Below the pieces are notes generated by a model that saw only the letters and a list, made by a program, of their open reading frames with translations, searched no databases and had not been told where the DNA came from. Source: Stutzerimonas kunmingensis (GTDB taxonomy: Bacteria; Pseudomonadota; Gammaproteobacteria; Pseudomonadales; Pseudomonadaceae). Taken from it: 64,000 bases of DNA. Position 1 is the first letter of the stretch. Each line of letters begins with the position of its first letter. The position numbers were made by a program, and so were the translations under genes. Of the stretch, positions 40,747 through 50,511 are shown in pieces. The stretch is from positions 248,001 through 312,000 of the forward strand of contig NZ_FORS01000004.1 of NCBI RefSeq assembly GCF_900114065.1. Direction: 5' to 3'.

Positions 40747-41002
40747 GAAAGGGCCTCATCAGCGGTTGTAGTTATGCTTGCCGCCACCGGCGTGGTCTTC
40801 GCCGACGCTCGGGTCTATCGATGGTGTGCGGCAGCTTGTCGCAGAAGCGACGCTACCACATCGCCACGGCGGCCCTCCAGAAACAGAATAAGCTTAGAAC
40901 TGCTTTGCATATACCAGACACAGAGGCCCGCTGCGCAACCAGCGGTGCACACGAGACAACGACCTTGGTTATCCTTGCGTGCTCACTCGCGCAGGAACAC
41001 CC

Positions 41003-41536
41003 ATGAAAGACCAACTTGCCGCACTGATCAGCCTTATCAGCTCCGGCTGCATGACCGACGACGAAATTGGCCGCGTCGCGGCAGAAGCCGCGGAGGCGTA
41101 CGCCGATCCGCAGGCATTTCTACAGGCCAACCCGGACATCAATTACGACGACAGCTTTCCCATTCCTCTCGGCGAATGGGTGGTGGTCGGCAGCCTGCCG
41201 GAGACGGTCTTGTTTCAGGCGGACGACTATCAGGAGCTGTTTACGCAGATTGTCGCGTCCTTCGGCGACAGCGTGACCTTCGTCCTCAAGCCCAAGCAGC
41301 TCGCCAAGACCGAGCCGCTGACAGCGCTGAACCGCATTCAGGTGCAGCTGAGCAGCCTGTATCCGGAGAAAGGTGGCTACGTGCTGGTGGACTTCAGCGA
41401 GCCGCTGGACGATGAGCTGCAGGCGGTGCTGGTCTACACCTGCGATGTGCCACGACTGATGGAGCTGGCGGTGGAAGTAGGCATCTATGCCGCGCCGGCC
41501 CTGGAGGTGTTGCGCGAGCAAACCGAGCAACCGTGA
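41003..41536 (+). CDS. Conserved hypothetical protein
   Basis: The 177-residue acidic cytoplasmic protein starts MKDQLAALISLISSG and has no membrane segment or signal peptide. It contains VVVGSLPETVLFQADDYQELF and KGGYVLVDFSEPLDDEL. I do not recognise a named domain. It is divergent from tsdBA and convergent with the DUF3820 gene. Confidence 0.75.
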   Translation: MKDQLAALISLISSGCMTDDEIGRVAAEAAEAYADPQAFLQANPDINYDDSFPIPLGEWVVVGSLPETVLFQADDYQELFTQIVASFGDSVTFVLKPKQLAKTEPLTALNRIQVQLSSLYPEKGGYVLVDFSEPLDDELQAVLVYTCDVPRLMELAVEVGIYAAPALEVLREQTEQP

Positions 41537-41557
41537 CGGTAGGCACTTCGCCGGCGA

Positions 41558-41797
41558 TCAGCCGCGCGAGGCGTTGCGGCGGCGCAAGGGTTCCAACAGG
41601 GCTGAAAGCCCGTTGTGGTCGATCTCGTGCATCAGCTCCAGCAGCTGGCCGAGGCTGCCAGGCGGGAAGCCGACGCGGGCGAACCAGTTGAGGTAATTAC
41701 CCGGCAGGTCGGCTATCAACCGGCCCTTGTACTTACCGTAGGGCATCGTCTGGGTCACCAGGCGTTCGAGATCTTCAGGCTTCATCGCTTCGGGCAT
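41558..41797 (-). CDS. DUF3820 family small protein
   Basis: The 79-residue product contains MPYGKYKGRLIADLPGNYLNWF and HEIDHNGL, the DUF3820 signature. The start could be here (MPEAMKPED) or at 41785 (MKPEDLERL). Members are annotated as putative quorum-sensing-regulated virulence factors, with no proven biochemistry. The frame is open upstream to 42010, but that region lacks resemblance and approaches the divergent ankyrin gene. Confidence 0.85.
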   Translation of the reverse strand: MPEAMKPEDLERLVTQTMPYGKYKGRLIADLPGNYLNWFARVGFPPGSLGQLLELMHEIDHNGLSALLEPLRRRNASRG

Positions 41798-42021
41798 CGG
41801 AGTGTCGGGCCGTCGAATACTGCCACAATCGCACCCGCTTCTGGCACGCGAGCCTGATTCGATGGCCGATATTCCTTCGGGCTGGGCATCGCTTGGGACT
41901 GGGCGCACATACAGAGCGCCTATCCGCAGGATAGAAAGCCTTGGTTGGCGCATCGCCAGCCCGATCACGACAATGGCTTTCGACACGGCAGGCGAACTGC
42001 TGACAGCCATGGAGAACCGCG

Positions 42022-42546
42022 ATGCAAACGCCCAGACAACTGCCAGAACTGGATGACGCCACCCTCGCCTTCGCCGAGCAGGTGTTCGACAGCGCTCGCA
42101 ACGGCGACAGCTCGCGCCTTGGTGAACTGCTCAGGCAGGGTATGCCAGCCGATCTTCGCAATCACGCCGGTGACAGCCTACTGATGCTCGCCAGCTACCA
42201 CGGCCACCTCGAAGCCAGTCGTGTGCTGCTCGAGCATGGCGCCGATCCGCAGCTGCGCAATATTCGCGGTCATACGCCGCTGGCGGGCGCAGCCTTCAAG
42301 GGCGACCTGAACATGATCGAGTTGCTGCTGGCGCACGGCGCCGATGTCGAGAGCCCCTGCGAGGACGGCAAAACCGCTCTTATGATGGCAGCCATGTTCA
42401 ACCGTACCGAAATCATCGAACACCTGATCGCCCGGGGCGCCAACCCGCAAGCCGTCGACGCCAATGGCGCCACAGCACTGGTCGCCGCAGCCATGATGGG
42501 TGCTCAGGACGCCCAGGCGTTGTTGCAACGCCTGCTCTCCGGCTGA
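42022..42546 (+). CDS. Ankyrin repeat protein
   Basis: The 174-residue cytoplasmic protein has about four ankyrin repeats between residues 35 and 170, for example AGDSLLMLASYHGHLEASRVLLEHGADPQ, read in overlapping parts, then RGHTPLAGAAFKGDLNMIELLLAHGADVE and DGKTALMMAAMFNRTEIIEHLIARGANPQ. It has no signal peptide. In Pseudomonas some ankyrin proteins work with catalases, but no catalase is next to this one, so the partner is unknown. Confidence 0.9.
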   Translation: MQTPRQLPELDDATLAFAEQVFDSARNGDSSRLGELLRQGMPADLRNHAGDSLLMLASYHGHLEASRVLLEHGADPQLRNIRGHTPLAGAAFKGDLNMIELLLAHGADVESPCEDGKTALMMAAMFNRTEIIEHLIARGANPQAVDANGATALVAAAMMGAQDAQALLQRLLSG

Positions 42547-42600
42547 CGCACCGATGTTTCGGCGCAGCGCAAATTTTAACCTCGCTTGACCGGACCCTCG

Positions 42601-42625
42601 CAGCTATCAGCTATCAGCTATCAGC
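42601..42625. repeat. Short tandem repeat (CAGCTAT x 3.5)
   Basis: Three full copies and a partial copy of CAGCTAT overlap the ybaK stop codon. The repeat may vary in copy number by slippage but has no obvious effect on the protein. Confidence 0.8.
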
Positions 42626-43091
42626 CGCGCCCGATCGACGCAAAAACAGCCTTACTGTGCTCAGCCAGCACGGCGGGGGCCAGCTCGACTTCCAGCCCGC
42701 GACGACCAGCGCTCACGTAGATGCTCGCCTGCGCCTGCGCAGAACTGTCGATAAAGGTACGCAGACGCTTCTTCTGCCCCAGCGGACTGATACCACCGAC
42801 CAGATAACCGGTGGCACGTTGGGCTGCCATCGGATCGGCCATCTCCACCTTCTTCACGCCGGCCGCCTGGGCCAGCGCCTTGAGATCGAGGGTGCCGGCG
42901 ACGGGCACCACGGCGACCAGTAGCTCGCTCTTCTCGCTACAGGCGAGCAGCGTCTTGAATACCCGCGCCGGATCAAGCCCGAGCTTTTCCGCCGCCTCCA
43001 GTCCATAGGACGCAGACTTGGGATCGTGTTCGTAACTGTGTACGGCGTGCTCGGCTCGGGCTTTTTTCAACAGGTCGATGGCAGGTGTCAT
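42621..43091 (-). CDS. ybaK: Cys-tRNA(Pro)/Cys-tRNA(Cys) deacylase YbaK
   Basis: The 156-residue protein trans-edits Cys-tRNA-Pro made by ProS errors. Family motifs are the N-terminal [27 protein letters not shown], and the C-terminal [17 protein letters not shown] with the substrate-binding Gly pair and Lys. The stop codon falls inside a short CTATCAG tandem repeat at 42601-42625. Confidence 0.93.
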   Translation of the reverse strand: MTPAIDLLKKARAEHAVHSYEHDPKSASYGLEAAEKLGLDPARVFKTLLACSEKSELLVAVVPVAGTLDLKALAQAAGVKKVEMADPMAAQRATGYLVGGISPLGQKKRLRTFIDSSAQAQASIYVSAGRRGLEVELAPAVLAEHSKAVFASIGRG

Positions 43092-43163
43092 GGCTTTGTA
43101 GTGCTAATGATTGATGAATGGCGGTAACGTAAAGCGACAAAGAATCGGTAGTTATAAGCGCCC

Positions 43164-44708
43164 ATGAATCATCCTCTTCTTGCACCGCTCGCGGAAGTCT
43201 ACGACCTAGCCGTGGTTGGCGGCGGCATCAATGGCGCAGGTATCGCCGCCGATGCCGTCGGGCGCGGCCTGTCGGTGTTTCTCTGCGAGCAGGGCGACCT
43301 GGGCGAACACACCTCCTCCGCCAGCAGCAAGCTGGTGCACGGCGGGCTGCGCTATCTCGAACACTACGAGCTGCGCCTGGTTCGCGAAGCGCTGGCCGAG
43401 CGCGAAGTGCTGCTGGCCAAGGCGCCGCACATCATCACCCCGCTACGCTTCGTGCTGCCCTACCGTCCGCATCTGCGCCCGTCGTGGATGATCCGCACCG
43501 GCCTGTTTCTCTACGATCACCTCGGCAAGCGCGAAAAGCTCGGTGGTTCGCGCAGCCTGCGTTTCGGTGCCGACAGCCCGCTCAAGGAGGAAATCACCCA
43601 CGGCTTCGAATATTCCGATTGCTGGGTCGACGATGCGCGGCTGGTGGTACTCAACGCCATGGCGGCACGCGAGCTGGGCGCGCATATTCACACCCGCACT
43701 CGCTGCGTCAGCGCGCGCAGCAGCAAGGGGCTCTGGCATCTGCATCTGGAGCGTCAGGACGGCAGCCGGTTTTCGATCCGCGCCCGCGCGCTGGTCAACG
43801 CCACCGGACCGTGGGTAGCCTCGTTCATCCAGGAGCAGCTACGGCAGACTTCGCCTCACGGCATGCGCCTGATCCAGGGCAGCCACATCGTCGTGCCGAA
43901 ACTCTATGAGGGCGATCACGCCTACATCCTGCAGAACGAGGATCGGCGCATCGTGTTCATCACGCCGTATCTCGGCCAGTTCAGCCTGATCGGCACCACC
44001 GATCACGAGTACCACGGCGACCCGGCGCAGGTGCGGATCACCGATAAGGAGATCGACTACCTGCTGGCCATCGTCAACGCGCACTTCAAGCATCAGCTGC
44101 ACCGCGCCGACATCCGACACAGCTATGCAGGGGTCAGGTCGCTTTGCGATGACGAGTCCGACCAGCCCTCGGCGATCACCCGCGATTACACGCTCACACT
44201 CAGCGATAGCGCCGTTGAGGGACCGTTGCTCTCGGTGTTCGGCGGCAAGCTGACCACCTATCGCAAGCTCGCCGAAGCAGCACTGGCGCAGCTGGCACCG
44301 CTGTTTCCCGAAATGAAACAGCCCTGGACGCACGACGCGGCGCTACCTGGCGGTGAGCACCTAGAGGAACCATCAGCACTGGCCCATGCGCTCTGCGCCA
44401 GCTACCCGTGGTTACCAGGGCCGATTGCGCGGCGCTGGGCGCGCACCTACGGCAGCCGCAGCTGGCTGCTGCTCAAGGGTACCGATGCGCTGCAGGACCT
44501 TGGCGAATGCTTCGGCGCCGGCCTGCATGCGCGCGAGGTGGACTACCTGATGGTCGAGGAATGGGCGCAGACGACAGAAGACATCCTCTGGCGCCGCACC
44601 AAGCTCGGCCTGTTCATGCAGCCCGCGGAGGTGGCGCTGCTACAGCGCTATCTGGACAGCCGAACAGCCGAGCGCCTGACCCACTTCGACCACGTCGCCC
44701 AAGGCTGA
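43164..44708 (+). CDS. glpD: Aerobic glycerol-3-phosphate dehydrogenase GlpD
   Basis: GlpD is a membrane-associated flavoenzyme that oxidises sn-glycerol 3-phosphate to dihydroxyacetone phosphate and feeds the quinone pool. The 514-residue protein has the FAD motif VVGGGINGAGIAADAVGRG, the SSASSKLVHGGLRYLEHYELRLV signature (split by length), and the substrate segment ALVNATGPWV. No glpF, glpK or glpR is beside it. It converges on metE. Confidence 0.95.
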   Translation: MNHPLLAPLAEVYDLAVVGGGINGAGIAADAVGRGLSVFLCEQGDLGEHTSSASSKLVHGGLRYLEHYELRLVREALAEREVLLAKAPHIITPLRFVLPYRPHLRPSWMIRTGLFLYDHLGKREKLGGSRSLRFGADSPLKEEITHGFEYSDCWVDDARLVVLNAMAARELGAHIHTRTRCVSARSSKGLWHLHLERQDGSRFSIRARALVNATGPWVASFIQEQLRQTSPHGMRLIQGSHIVVPKLYEGDHAYILQNEDRRIVFITPYLGQFSLIGTTDHEYHGDPAQVRITDKEIDYLLAIVNAHFKHQLHRADIRHSYAGVRSLCDDESDQPSAITRDYTLTLSDSAVEGPLLSVFGGKLTTYRKLAEAALAQLAPLFPEMKQPWTHDAALPGGEHLEEPSALAHALCASYPWLPGPIARRWARTYGSRSWLLLKGTDALQDLGECFGAGLHAREVDYLMVEEWAQTTEDILWRRTKLGLFMQPAEVALLQRYLDSRTAERLTHFDHVAQG

Positions 44709-44712
44709 CGCC

Positions 44713-44745
44713 CCGGTGCAGCGCCCGCATGGAGCGCTGCACCGG
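44713..44745. terminator. Bidirectional hairpin between glpD and metE
   Basis: A perfect 12-bp stem CCGGTGCAGCGC/GCGCTGCACCGG has a 9-base loop and lies between two convergent stops. No T-run, so it may block read-through or stabilise ends rather than terminate alone. Confidence 0.6.
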
Positions 44746-44753
44746 CGTCGGCC

Positions 44754-47063
44754 TCAGGCCACCTTGGCGTTGCGCGAGGCACGCAGCTGACGGGCCGCAG
44801 CCACCATGTTCACCAGCGCTGCCTCGGTCTCCGGCCAGGCGCGGGTCTTCAGCCCGCAATCCGGATTGACCCAGAGCCGCTCGGCCGGGATGCGCTCGGC
44901 GGCCTTCTCCAGCAGCTGCACCATTTCGGCAGTATCCGGAACGCGTGGCGAGTGGATGTCGTAGACCCCCGGGCCGATGTCATTGGGATAGTCGAAGGCG
45001 CGGAAGGCTTCGAGCAGCTCCATCTGCGAGCGCGAGGTCTCGATGGTGATGACATCGGCATCCATCGCCGCGATGGACTCGATGACGTCGTTGAACTCGC
45101 TGTAGCACATGTGCGTGTGGATCTGCGTCTCGTCGCGCACGCCGCTGGCACACAGACGGAACGCCTCGACCGCCCAGTCCAGATAGTGCTGCCACTGCGC
45201 GCGACGCAACGGCAACCCCTCGCGGAACGCCGCCTCATCGATCTGGATGATGCGGATGCCGGTGGCTTCCAGATCGCAGACCTCGTCACGGATCGCCAGC
45301 GCCAGCTGCCGTGCCTGCACCTCACGCGATACATCCTCACGAGCGAACGACCACATCAGCATGGTCACCGGGCCGGTGAGCATGCCCTTCATCACCCGGT
45401 CGGTCTGCTGCTGGGCGTAGCGAATCCAGTCGACGGTCATCGGCTGCGGGCGGCTGAGGTCGCCGTAGATCACCGCCGGTTTCACGCAACGCGAGCCGTA
45501 ACTCTGTACCCAGCCGAACCGGGTAAAGGCATAGCCATCGAGCTGCTCGGCGAAATACTCGACCATGTCGTTGCGCTCCGCTTCGCCATGCACCAGCACG
45601 TCCAGGCCGATCTGCTCCTGCACCGCCACCGCATGGCGGATCTCGGCCTGCATCGCCTCGGTGTAATCACCGAGCGGCAACCGGCCCTGCTTGTAGGCTT
45701 GCCGCGCCAGACGGATAGCCGGCGTCTGCGGGAACGAGCCGATGGTCGTGGTCGGGAACGCCGGCAGGTCGAGCCGCGCGCGCTGGTGTTCGATGCGCGC
45801 AGCGAACACCGAGGTACGCTGGCTGTCTTGTGGCTGGATGGCATTCAGGCGTGCCTGGACCTGCGGCTTGTGGATGCGTGGCGAGTGCTGACGTGCCGCC
45901 TGCACCGCACGGCTGCGCGCCAGCTCGACCGCGACATCCTCATTCGTCGGCTCGTTGATGGCTCGGGCCAGGGTCGCCACTTCGGCGCATTTCTGTACGG
46001 CAAAGGCCAACCAGCCTTTCAGTTCATGATCGAGCCGGTCCTCGCGCTCAAGGTCCACCGGGCTGTGCAGCAGCGAGCAGGACGGCGCCAGCCAGAGGCG
46101 GTCACCCAGCCGCTCGGCGGCATGCCGCGCCACCTCTAGGGCCTTCTCCAGGTCGCAGCGCCAGACGTTGCGCCCATTGACCAACCCCAGTGACAGCACC
46201 TTGTAGGTCGGCAACCAGTCGAGAATCAGCGGGTATTGCTCCGGCGCACGCACCAGATCGATATGCAGACCGTTCACCGGCAGCGCGGCGGCCAGGCTGA
46301 GGTTGTCCTCCAACCCGCCAAAGTAGGTGGCGACCAGCTTCTTCAGCGGGGCGCGCTGCAGCAGGTTGTAGGCGCGCTCGAAGGCGTTCTTCCAGTCCTG
46401 CGGCAGGTCGAGGGCGAGGATCGGCTCGTCGATCTGCACCCACTCGACGCCCTGCGCCGCCAGACGGTCGAGCACCTCGCGGTAGACCGGCAGGAGGCGT
46501 TCGAGCAGCTCAAGCTTGTCGAAGCCCTCGGCATCTTCACCCTTGAGCTTGCCCAACCAGAGATAGGTTAGCGGGCCGACCAGCACCGGCTTGATCGTGT
46601 GACCCCGCGCTTGCGCCTCCTCGACCTCTTCGAACAGTTGCGACCAGGACAGCTGGAACTCCTGATCGGCGCTGAACTCCGGCACCAGATAGTGATAGTT
46701 GGTATCGAACCACTTGGTCATCTCCTGAGCCTGGCCGCCACCGCAGCAGCTGTTGGTCACGCCACGGGCCATGGCGAACAGCGTGTCCAGCGTCGGTTGG
46801 CCATCGGCCGGGCCGAAGCGCTGCGGCACCACGCCGAACATCAGCGAGTGCGTAAGAACCTGGTCGTACCAGGCGAAGTCGCCCACCGGCAGCAACTGGA
46901 TACCGGCATCGGCCTGGGCTTGCCAGTGTTGTGCACGCAGCTGGCGACCAACCTGGCGCAGCCCCTGCTCGTCCAGCTCGCCCTTCCAATATGCCTCCAG
47001 GGCTTTCTTCAGCTCGCGGTCCGCACCGATGCGTGGAAATCCGAGGTTGTGCGCTACAGCCAT
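44754..47063 (-). CDS. metE: Cobalamin-independent methionine synthase MetE
   Basis: MetE methylates homocysteine from 5-methyltetrahydropteroyltriglutamate without B12. The 769-residue length is normal and both halves are present. Zinc and substrate residues are in [12 protein letters not shown] (His and Cys ligands) and NPDCGLKTR (second Cys), with VQIDEPALxxD-like [15 protein letters not shown] in the N half. It starts at an ATG preceded by TTTGGAG. A probable MetR box lies 57 bases upstream. metR is about 0.9 kb away on the other strand. Confidence 0.97.
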   Translation of the reverse strand: MAVAHNLGFPRIGADRELKKALEAYWKGELDEQGLRQVGRQLRAQHWQAQADAGIQLLPVGDFAWYDQVLTHSLMFGVVPQRFGPADGQPTLDTLFAMARGVTNSCCGGGQAQEMTKWFDTNYHYLVPEFSADQEFQLSWSQLFEEVEEAQARGHTIKPVLVGPLTYLWLGKLKGEDAEGFDKLELLERLLPVYREVLDRLAAQGVEWVQIDEPILALDLPQDWKNAFERAYNLLQRAPLKKLVATYFGGLEDNLSLAAALPVNGLHIDLVRAPEQYPLILDWLPTYKVLSLGLVNGRNVWRCDLEKALEVARHAAERLGDRLWLAPSCSLLHSPVDLEREDRLDHELKGWLAFAVQKCAEVATLARAINEPTNEDVAVELARSRAVQAARQHSPRIHKPQVQARLNAIQPQDSQRTSVFAARIEHQRARLDLPAFPTTTIGSFPQTPAIRLARQAYKQGRLPLGDYTEAMQAEIRHAVAVQEQIGLDVLVHGEAERNDMVEYFAEQLDGYAFTRFGWVQSYGSRCVKPAVIYGDLSRPQPMTVDWIRYAQQQTDRVMKGMLTGPVTMLMWSFAREDVSREVQARQLALAIRDEVCDLEATGIRIIQIDEAAFREGLPLRRAQWQHYLDWAVEAFRLCASGVRDETQIHTHMCYSEFNDVIESIAAMDADVITIETSRSQMELLEAFRAFDYPNDIGPGVYDIHSPRVPDTAEMVQLLEKAAERIPAERLWVNPDCGLKTRAWPETEAALVNMVAAARQLRASRNAKVA

Positions 47064-47120
47064 TTCTCACTCCAAATGTCGTTCTGCATGAATGCGCTGA
47101 TTGTCCGCGCCACGACTGCG

Positions 47121-47133
47121 TGAAACAAACTCA
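47121..47133. promoter_or_regulatory. Probable MetR binding site upstream of metE
   Basis: On the minus strand this reads TGAG-TTTGT-TTCA, one mismatch from the MetR consensus TGAANNNNNTTCA, inside a 17-base inverted repeat CGTGA...TCACG (47119-47135). It sits between metE and the exoD-like gene and could act on either. Confidence 0.6.
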
Positions 47134-47224
47134 CGTAATTACATTTGAAATATAGAAATATTCATGCAGGAGCATTTCGGGGCCTCGGGCCTCTAAAAGA
47201 AGACCTTCCCTACCAGGCGCATTC

Positions 47225-47815
47225 ATGAATCCGGATCAGCCACCGCAGAATCTCGAAAGTTTGCTGCAGCGTCTCGAACAGGCCGGCGAAGCCGACCAGC
47301 CGGTGACCATCGAGTGCATGCTGCAAGCCACCGATGAGCGCAGCTTCGGTGCCCTGCTGCTGGTGCCTGGGCTGCTGGTGTTCTCGCCGCTGTCCGGAAT
47401 ACCTGGCCTGCCCAGCGTGTTCGCGGTGATGGTTTCGCTGATCGCGATTCAGCTACTGATCGGCAGGAAGCATTTCTGGCTGCCCAAGTGGTTGCTGCGG
47501 CGTAGCGCTTCGCGCAGCAAGTACAACAAAGCCATCGCCTTCCTGCATCGCATTGCCGGCTTCGTCGACCGGCTGCTCAAGCGCCGCCTGACCTTCCTTA
47601 CCAATGGCCTGGCCAACCGCCTGAATGCCGTGCTGTGCCTGGCCATCGCGGCCACCATGCCGCCGCTGGAACTGATCCCGTTCGGCAATTCCACCGCCGG
47701 CGCCGCATTGAGCGTGCTGGGGCTGGGCATGATGGCCCGCGACGGCGCGATGATCGTTGCCGCGCTGCTGTTCTTCTTTGGTCTGGCCTACATGGTTTCG
47801 CGGCTCTGGTTCTGA
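47225..47815 (+). CDS. ExoD-like exopolysaccharide synthesis family protein
   Basis: The 196-residue integral membrane protein has about four hydrophobic helices. It contains the family pattern FGALLLVPGLLVFSPLSGIPGLPSVFAVMVSLIAIQLLIGRKHFWLPKWL (split by length) and a second helix pair near the C terminus. ExoD affects exopolysaccharide amount in rhizobia; the Pseudomonas role is unknown. It lies between divergent metE and metR, with its stop about 150 bases before metR. Confidence 0.88.
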   Translation: MNPDQPPQNLESLLQRLEQAGEADQPVTIECMLQATDERSFGALLLVPGLLVFSPLSGIPGLPSVFAVMVSLIAIQLLIGRKHFWLPKWLLRRSASRSKYNKAIAFLHRIAGFVDRLLKRRLTFLTNGLANRLNAVLCLAIAATMPPLELIPFGNSTAGAALSVLGLGMMARDGAMIVAALLFFFGLAYMVSRLWF

Positions 47816-47969
47816 ATGGCCAGGCCGATTGCGTAGCGGCGACTCGACAGCATCCAGATGCTGGGACACACTTGCGACGGATGAGCGTTGCTCATCTTCT
47901 TACTCATTCAGGGAACATCAGGCATGCTGCTCAAGGCCTTGCTGATCCCGCTTCGCAAGGTAGTTCGGC

Positions 47970-48896
47970 ATGCTGGAAATTCGTCACCTGAAGACGCTTC
48001 ATGCACTTCGGGAAACCGACAGTCTCGTCGAAGCCGCCGAGCGCCTGCACCTGACGCAGTCGGCGCTTTCCCATCAGTTCAAGGAACTGGAAGAACGCCT
48101 CGGCCTGCAGCTGTTCGTGCGCAAGACCCGCCCGGTGCGCTTTACCAGCGCCGGCCTGCGTCTGCTGCAATTGGCGGATCTGATGCTGCCGCAACTGCGC
48201 AGTGCCGAACGTGACCTCGCCCGTCTGGCCGGCGGAACCGCCGGGCGGCTGCACATGGCCATCGAATGCCACAGCTGCTTTCAGTGGCTGATGCCGACCA
48301 TCGACCAGTTCCGCGATGCCTGGCCCGAGGTCGAGCTGGATCTGGCCTCGGGCTTCTCCTTCGCCCCGCTACCGGCCTTGGCGCGTGGTGATCTCGATCT
48401 GGTGGTCACCTCCGATCCGCTGGAGCTGCCCGGCATCACCTACGTGCCGCTGTTCACCTACGAGGCCCTGCTGGCGGTGGCGAACCAGCATGCACTGGCC
48501 GCGCGGCCGTACATCCGCGCGGAAGACCTGGCCAGCGAGACGCTGATTACCTACCCCATCGAACGCGACCGCCTGGATATCTTCACCCGCTTCCTCGAAC
48601 CGGCCGACATCGAACCGGCGCAGGTACGCACCTCGGAACTCACTGTGATGATGATGCAGCTGGTGGCGTCGGGGCGCGGTGTCTGCTCGCTGCCGAACTG
48701 GGCGCTGCACGAGTACAGCTCGCGCGGCTACGTCACCGCCAAACGGCTGGGCGACAAAGGTCTGTTCGCCACGCTTTATGCGGGCATCCGCGCCGACATG
48801 CTCGACTCACCCTTCATGCGCGACTTCCTGCTGACCGCCAAGGACACCTCCTTCGCCACGCTCGAAGGCGTCAGTGCCGCGCCGAAGGTGCGCTGA
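47970..48896 (+). CDS. metR: LysR-family regulator MetR
   Basis: The 308-residue protein has an N-terminal winged helix (HLKTLHALRETDSLVEAAERLHLTQSALSHQFKELEERL, split) and a periplasmic-binding-like effector domain. MetR uses homocysteine as co-inducer and activates metE and related genes. It begins MLEIRHLKTLHALR, the MetR N terminus, and metE lies nearby with a matching site, which supports the name. Confidence 0.92.
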   Translation: MLEIRHLKTLHALRETDSLVEAAERLHLTQSALSHQFKELEERLGLQLFVRKTRPVRFTSAGLRLLQLADLMLPQLRSAERDLARLAGGTAGRLHMAIECHSCFQWLMPTIDQFRDAWPEVELDLASGFSFAPLPALARGDLDLVVTSDPLELPGITYVPLFTYEALLAVANQHALAARPYIRAEDLASETLITYPIERDRLDIFTRFLEPADIEPAQVRTSELTVMMMQLVASGRGVCSLPNWALHEYSSRGYVTAKRLGDKGLFATLYAGIRADMLDSPFMRDFLLTAKDTSFATLEGVSAAPKVR

Positions 48897-48903
48897 CAGC
48901 GGG

Positions 48904-49878
48904 TCAGCGCCGCCGCGCCAGGCATACGCCAAGGCCGATCAACCCGGCTGCGACACCGCCGATCAGCAGCCAGCGCTTGTCATCATCCGGCGACGAGCGC
49001 CAGCCGCCATCGATGCGCCGCTGGCCCAGCGGCGGATGAAAGAGATTGCCTGACGAGGGCGCCACTCGCTGCGCGCGGCCAAGCGCGAAGCCGGTCAGCA
49101 GCCCATTGAGTCGATCGAAGCCCGGGGTGAGGAAATGCGCCAGGCGCAGCAATGTGGCGGTCGCGCCGACCGACGTGGTGTGGCGCGGATGCAGGGCCAG
49201 ACTGACCATGGCATTGGCCACCTGACGCGGATCGAGCAGCGGTGGCGGCGGCTGCAACGAGCGCCCGGCGTAGTTGCCGCCGTCGCGAAAGCCGGGGGTA
49301 TCGACGATGCCGGGATACACATCGCAGATGTGAATCCCCGGCCAGGCTCCTAGTTCGCCGCGCAGCGCCTGGGACAGGCCGCGCAGGCCGAACTTGCTGG
49401 CCGAATAGGCCGCCGCGAACGGTTGCGCTACCCAGCTGCCGACCGACAGCGTATTGATCAGCACACCGCTCTTTTGCTGCTTGAAGTACGGCAGCACCAC
49501 ATGGGCGCCACGCAGATAGCCGAGCAGATCGGTCTGCACCACCTGTTCATGGGCATCCAGTGGCGTCTCGTCGAACGCGCCGACCGCGCCGATGCCGGCA
49601 TTGTTGATCCACACATCGATGCGCCCCTGGCCAAACTCCGCCGCAGCGCTGGCCAGTGCTTCGACCTCGTCGCTGTGGGTGACGTCAGTGGGCACCACCA
49701 GGACTTCGCCACCGAGCGCGCGGCATTCATCGGCGGTTTCCGTCAGCGCTTCGACGTCGCGCGCGGCAAGCACCAGCCGCGCGCCCTGGCGGGCGAAAGC
49801 CTGGGCAGCGGCGCGACCGATGCCGCTGGACGCACCGGTCAGCACCACCAGGGCGCCGTAGAGTTTTCCGTAGGCCAT
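48904..49878 (-). CDS. SDR family oxidoreductase with C-terminal membrane helix
   Basis: The 324-residue short-chain dehydrogenase has the NAD(P) motif TGASSGIGRAAAQAF, the NNAGIG segment and the catalytic Tyr-Lys pair in YSASKFGLRGLSQAL. The last 25 residues (LLIGGVAAGLIGLGVCLARRR) form a membrane helix with a basic end, so the enzyme is probably tail-anchored. Substrate is unknown. It converges on metR with 7 bases between the stops. Confidence 0.92.
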   Translation of the reverse strand: MAYGKLYGALVVLTGASSGIGRAAAQAFARQGARLVLAARDVEALTETADECRALGGEVLVVPTDVTHSDEVEALASAAAEFGQGRIDVWINNAGIGAVGAFDETPLDAHEQVVQTDLLGYLRGAHVVLPYFKQQKSGVLINTLSVGSWVAQPFAAAYSASKFGLRGLSQALRGELGAWPGIHICDVYPGIVDTPGFRDGGNYAGRSLQPPPPLLDPRQVANAMVSLALHPRHTTSVGATATLLRLAHFLTPGFDRLNGLLTGFALGRAQRVAPSSGNLFHPPLGQRRIDGGWRSSPDDDKRWLLIGGVAAGLIGLGVCLARRR

Positions 49879-49980
49879 CGTCGTTCCTCCGCAGTCTGCT
49901 GTCGTAGTTAAGCTGACAGCGACGTCGCGCCGAACATTCCCCCCGATGGTCGGCGCGATGCCCCGCGCGCAGGAACGTAC

Positions 49981-50436
49981 TCAAGCCTGGGCGACGCTTC
50001 CCGCCGCTTCGTCCGCCCAGGGGTCGTAGGTGCCGAAGCTCCACAGATGCCCTTCGATATCGCGGCAGGTGAAGCCGCGACCGCCGTAATCCTCGTCCTT
50101 GAGCTCGACGACGATCTGCGCCCCGACCGCCTTGGCCTGAGCGTAGAGCGCATCGGCGCTGTTGACGATCACGTAGATGCCCTGGGTGGATGCGCCGCCA
50201 ATCTCATCGGGCTGGCGCAGCTGCTGGCCATACTCGGAATCGACTACCGGTCCGACCATCAGCATGCCGTTGCCGAAAGCCAGTTGTGCATGAGTGATGC
50301 CGACCTGTTCGTCGCGGTACTGGCGTTGGCATTCGAAGCCGAAAGCACGACAAAGCCAGTCGATGGCGCTGGCCAGGTCGCGATAGCGCAGGCAGGGGAT
50401 CAGGCTGGCCGAGGTGTTCTTGCTCTGCTGAGACAT
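49981..50436 (-). CDS. VOC/glyoxalase superfamily protein
   Basis: The 151-residue protein has the paired beta-alpha-beta-beta-beta modules of the vicinal oxygen chelate superfamily. Typical elements are LIPCLRYRDLASAIDWLCRAFGFE and the C-terminal YGGRGFTCRDIEGHLWSFGTYDPW. It resembles PhnB/YecM-like VOC members rather than glyoxalase I. Metal ligands are not complete in an obvious way, so enzymatic activity is unproved. Confidence 0.85.
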   Translation of the reverse strand: MSQQSKNTSASLIPCLRYRDLASAIDWLCRAFGFECQRQYRDEQVGITHAQLAFGNGMLMVGPVVDSEYGQQLRQPDEIGGASTQGIYVIVNSADALYAQAKAVGAQIVVELKDEDYGGRGFTCRDIEGHLWSFGTYDPWADEAAGSVAQA

Positions 50437-50511
50437 ACACAGCTCCCATCATGGGCTGCCGAAGGGCTGCCCTTCTTTCATGAGAGCCACACCGTGGCGA
50501 TCAATTCCCTT

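Noticed and set aside
47064..47224. Cobalamin riboswitch before metE
   Set aside because: The leader is only about 160 bases, shared with a divergent gene, and I see no B12-box-like core. A MetR site is the better explanation.
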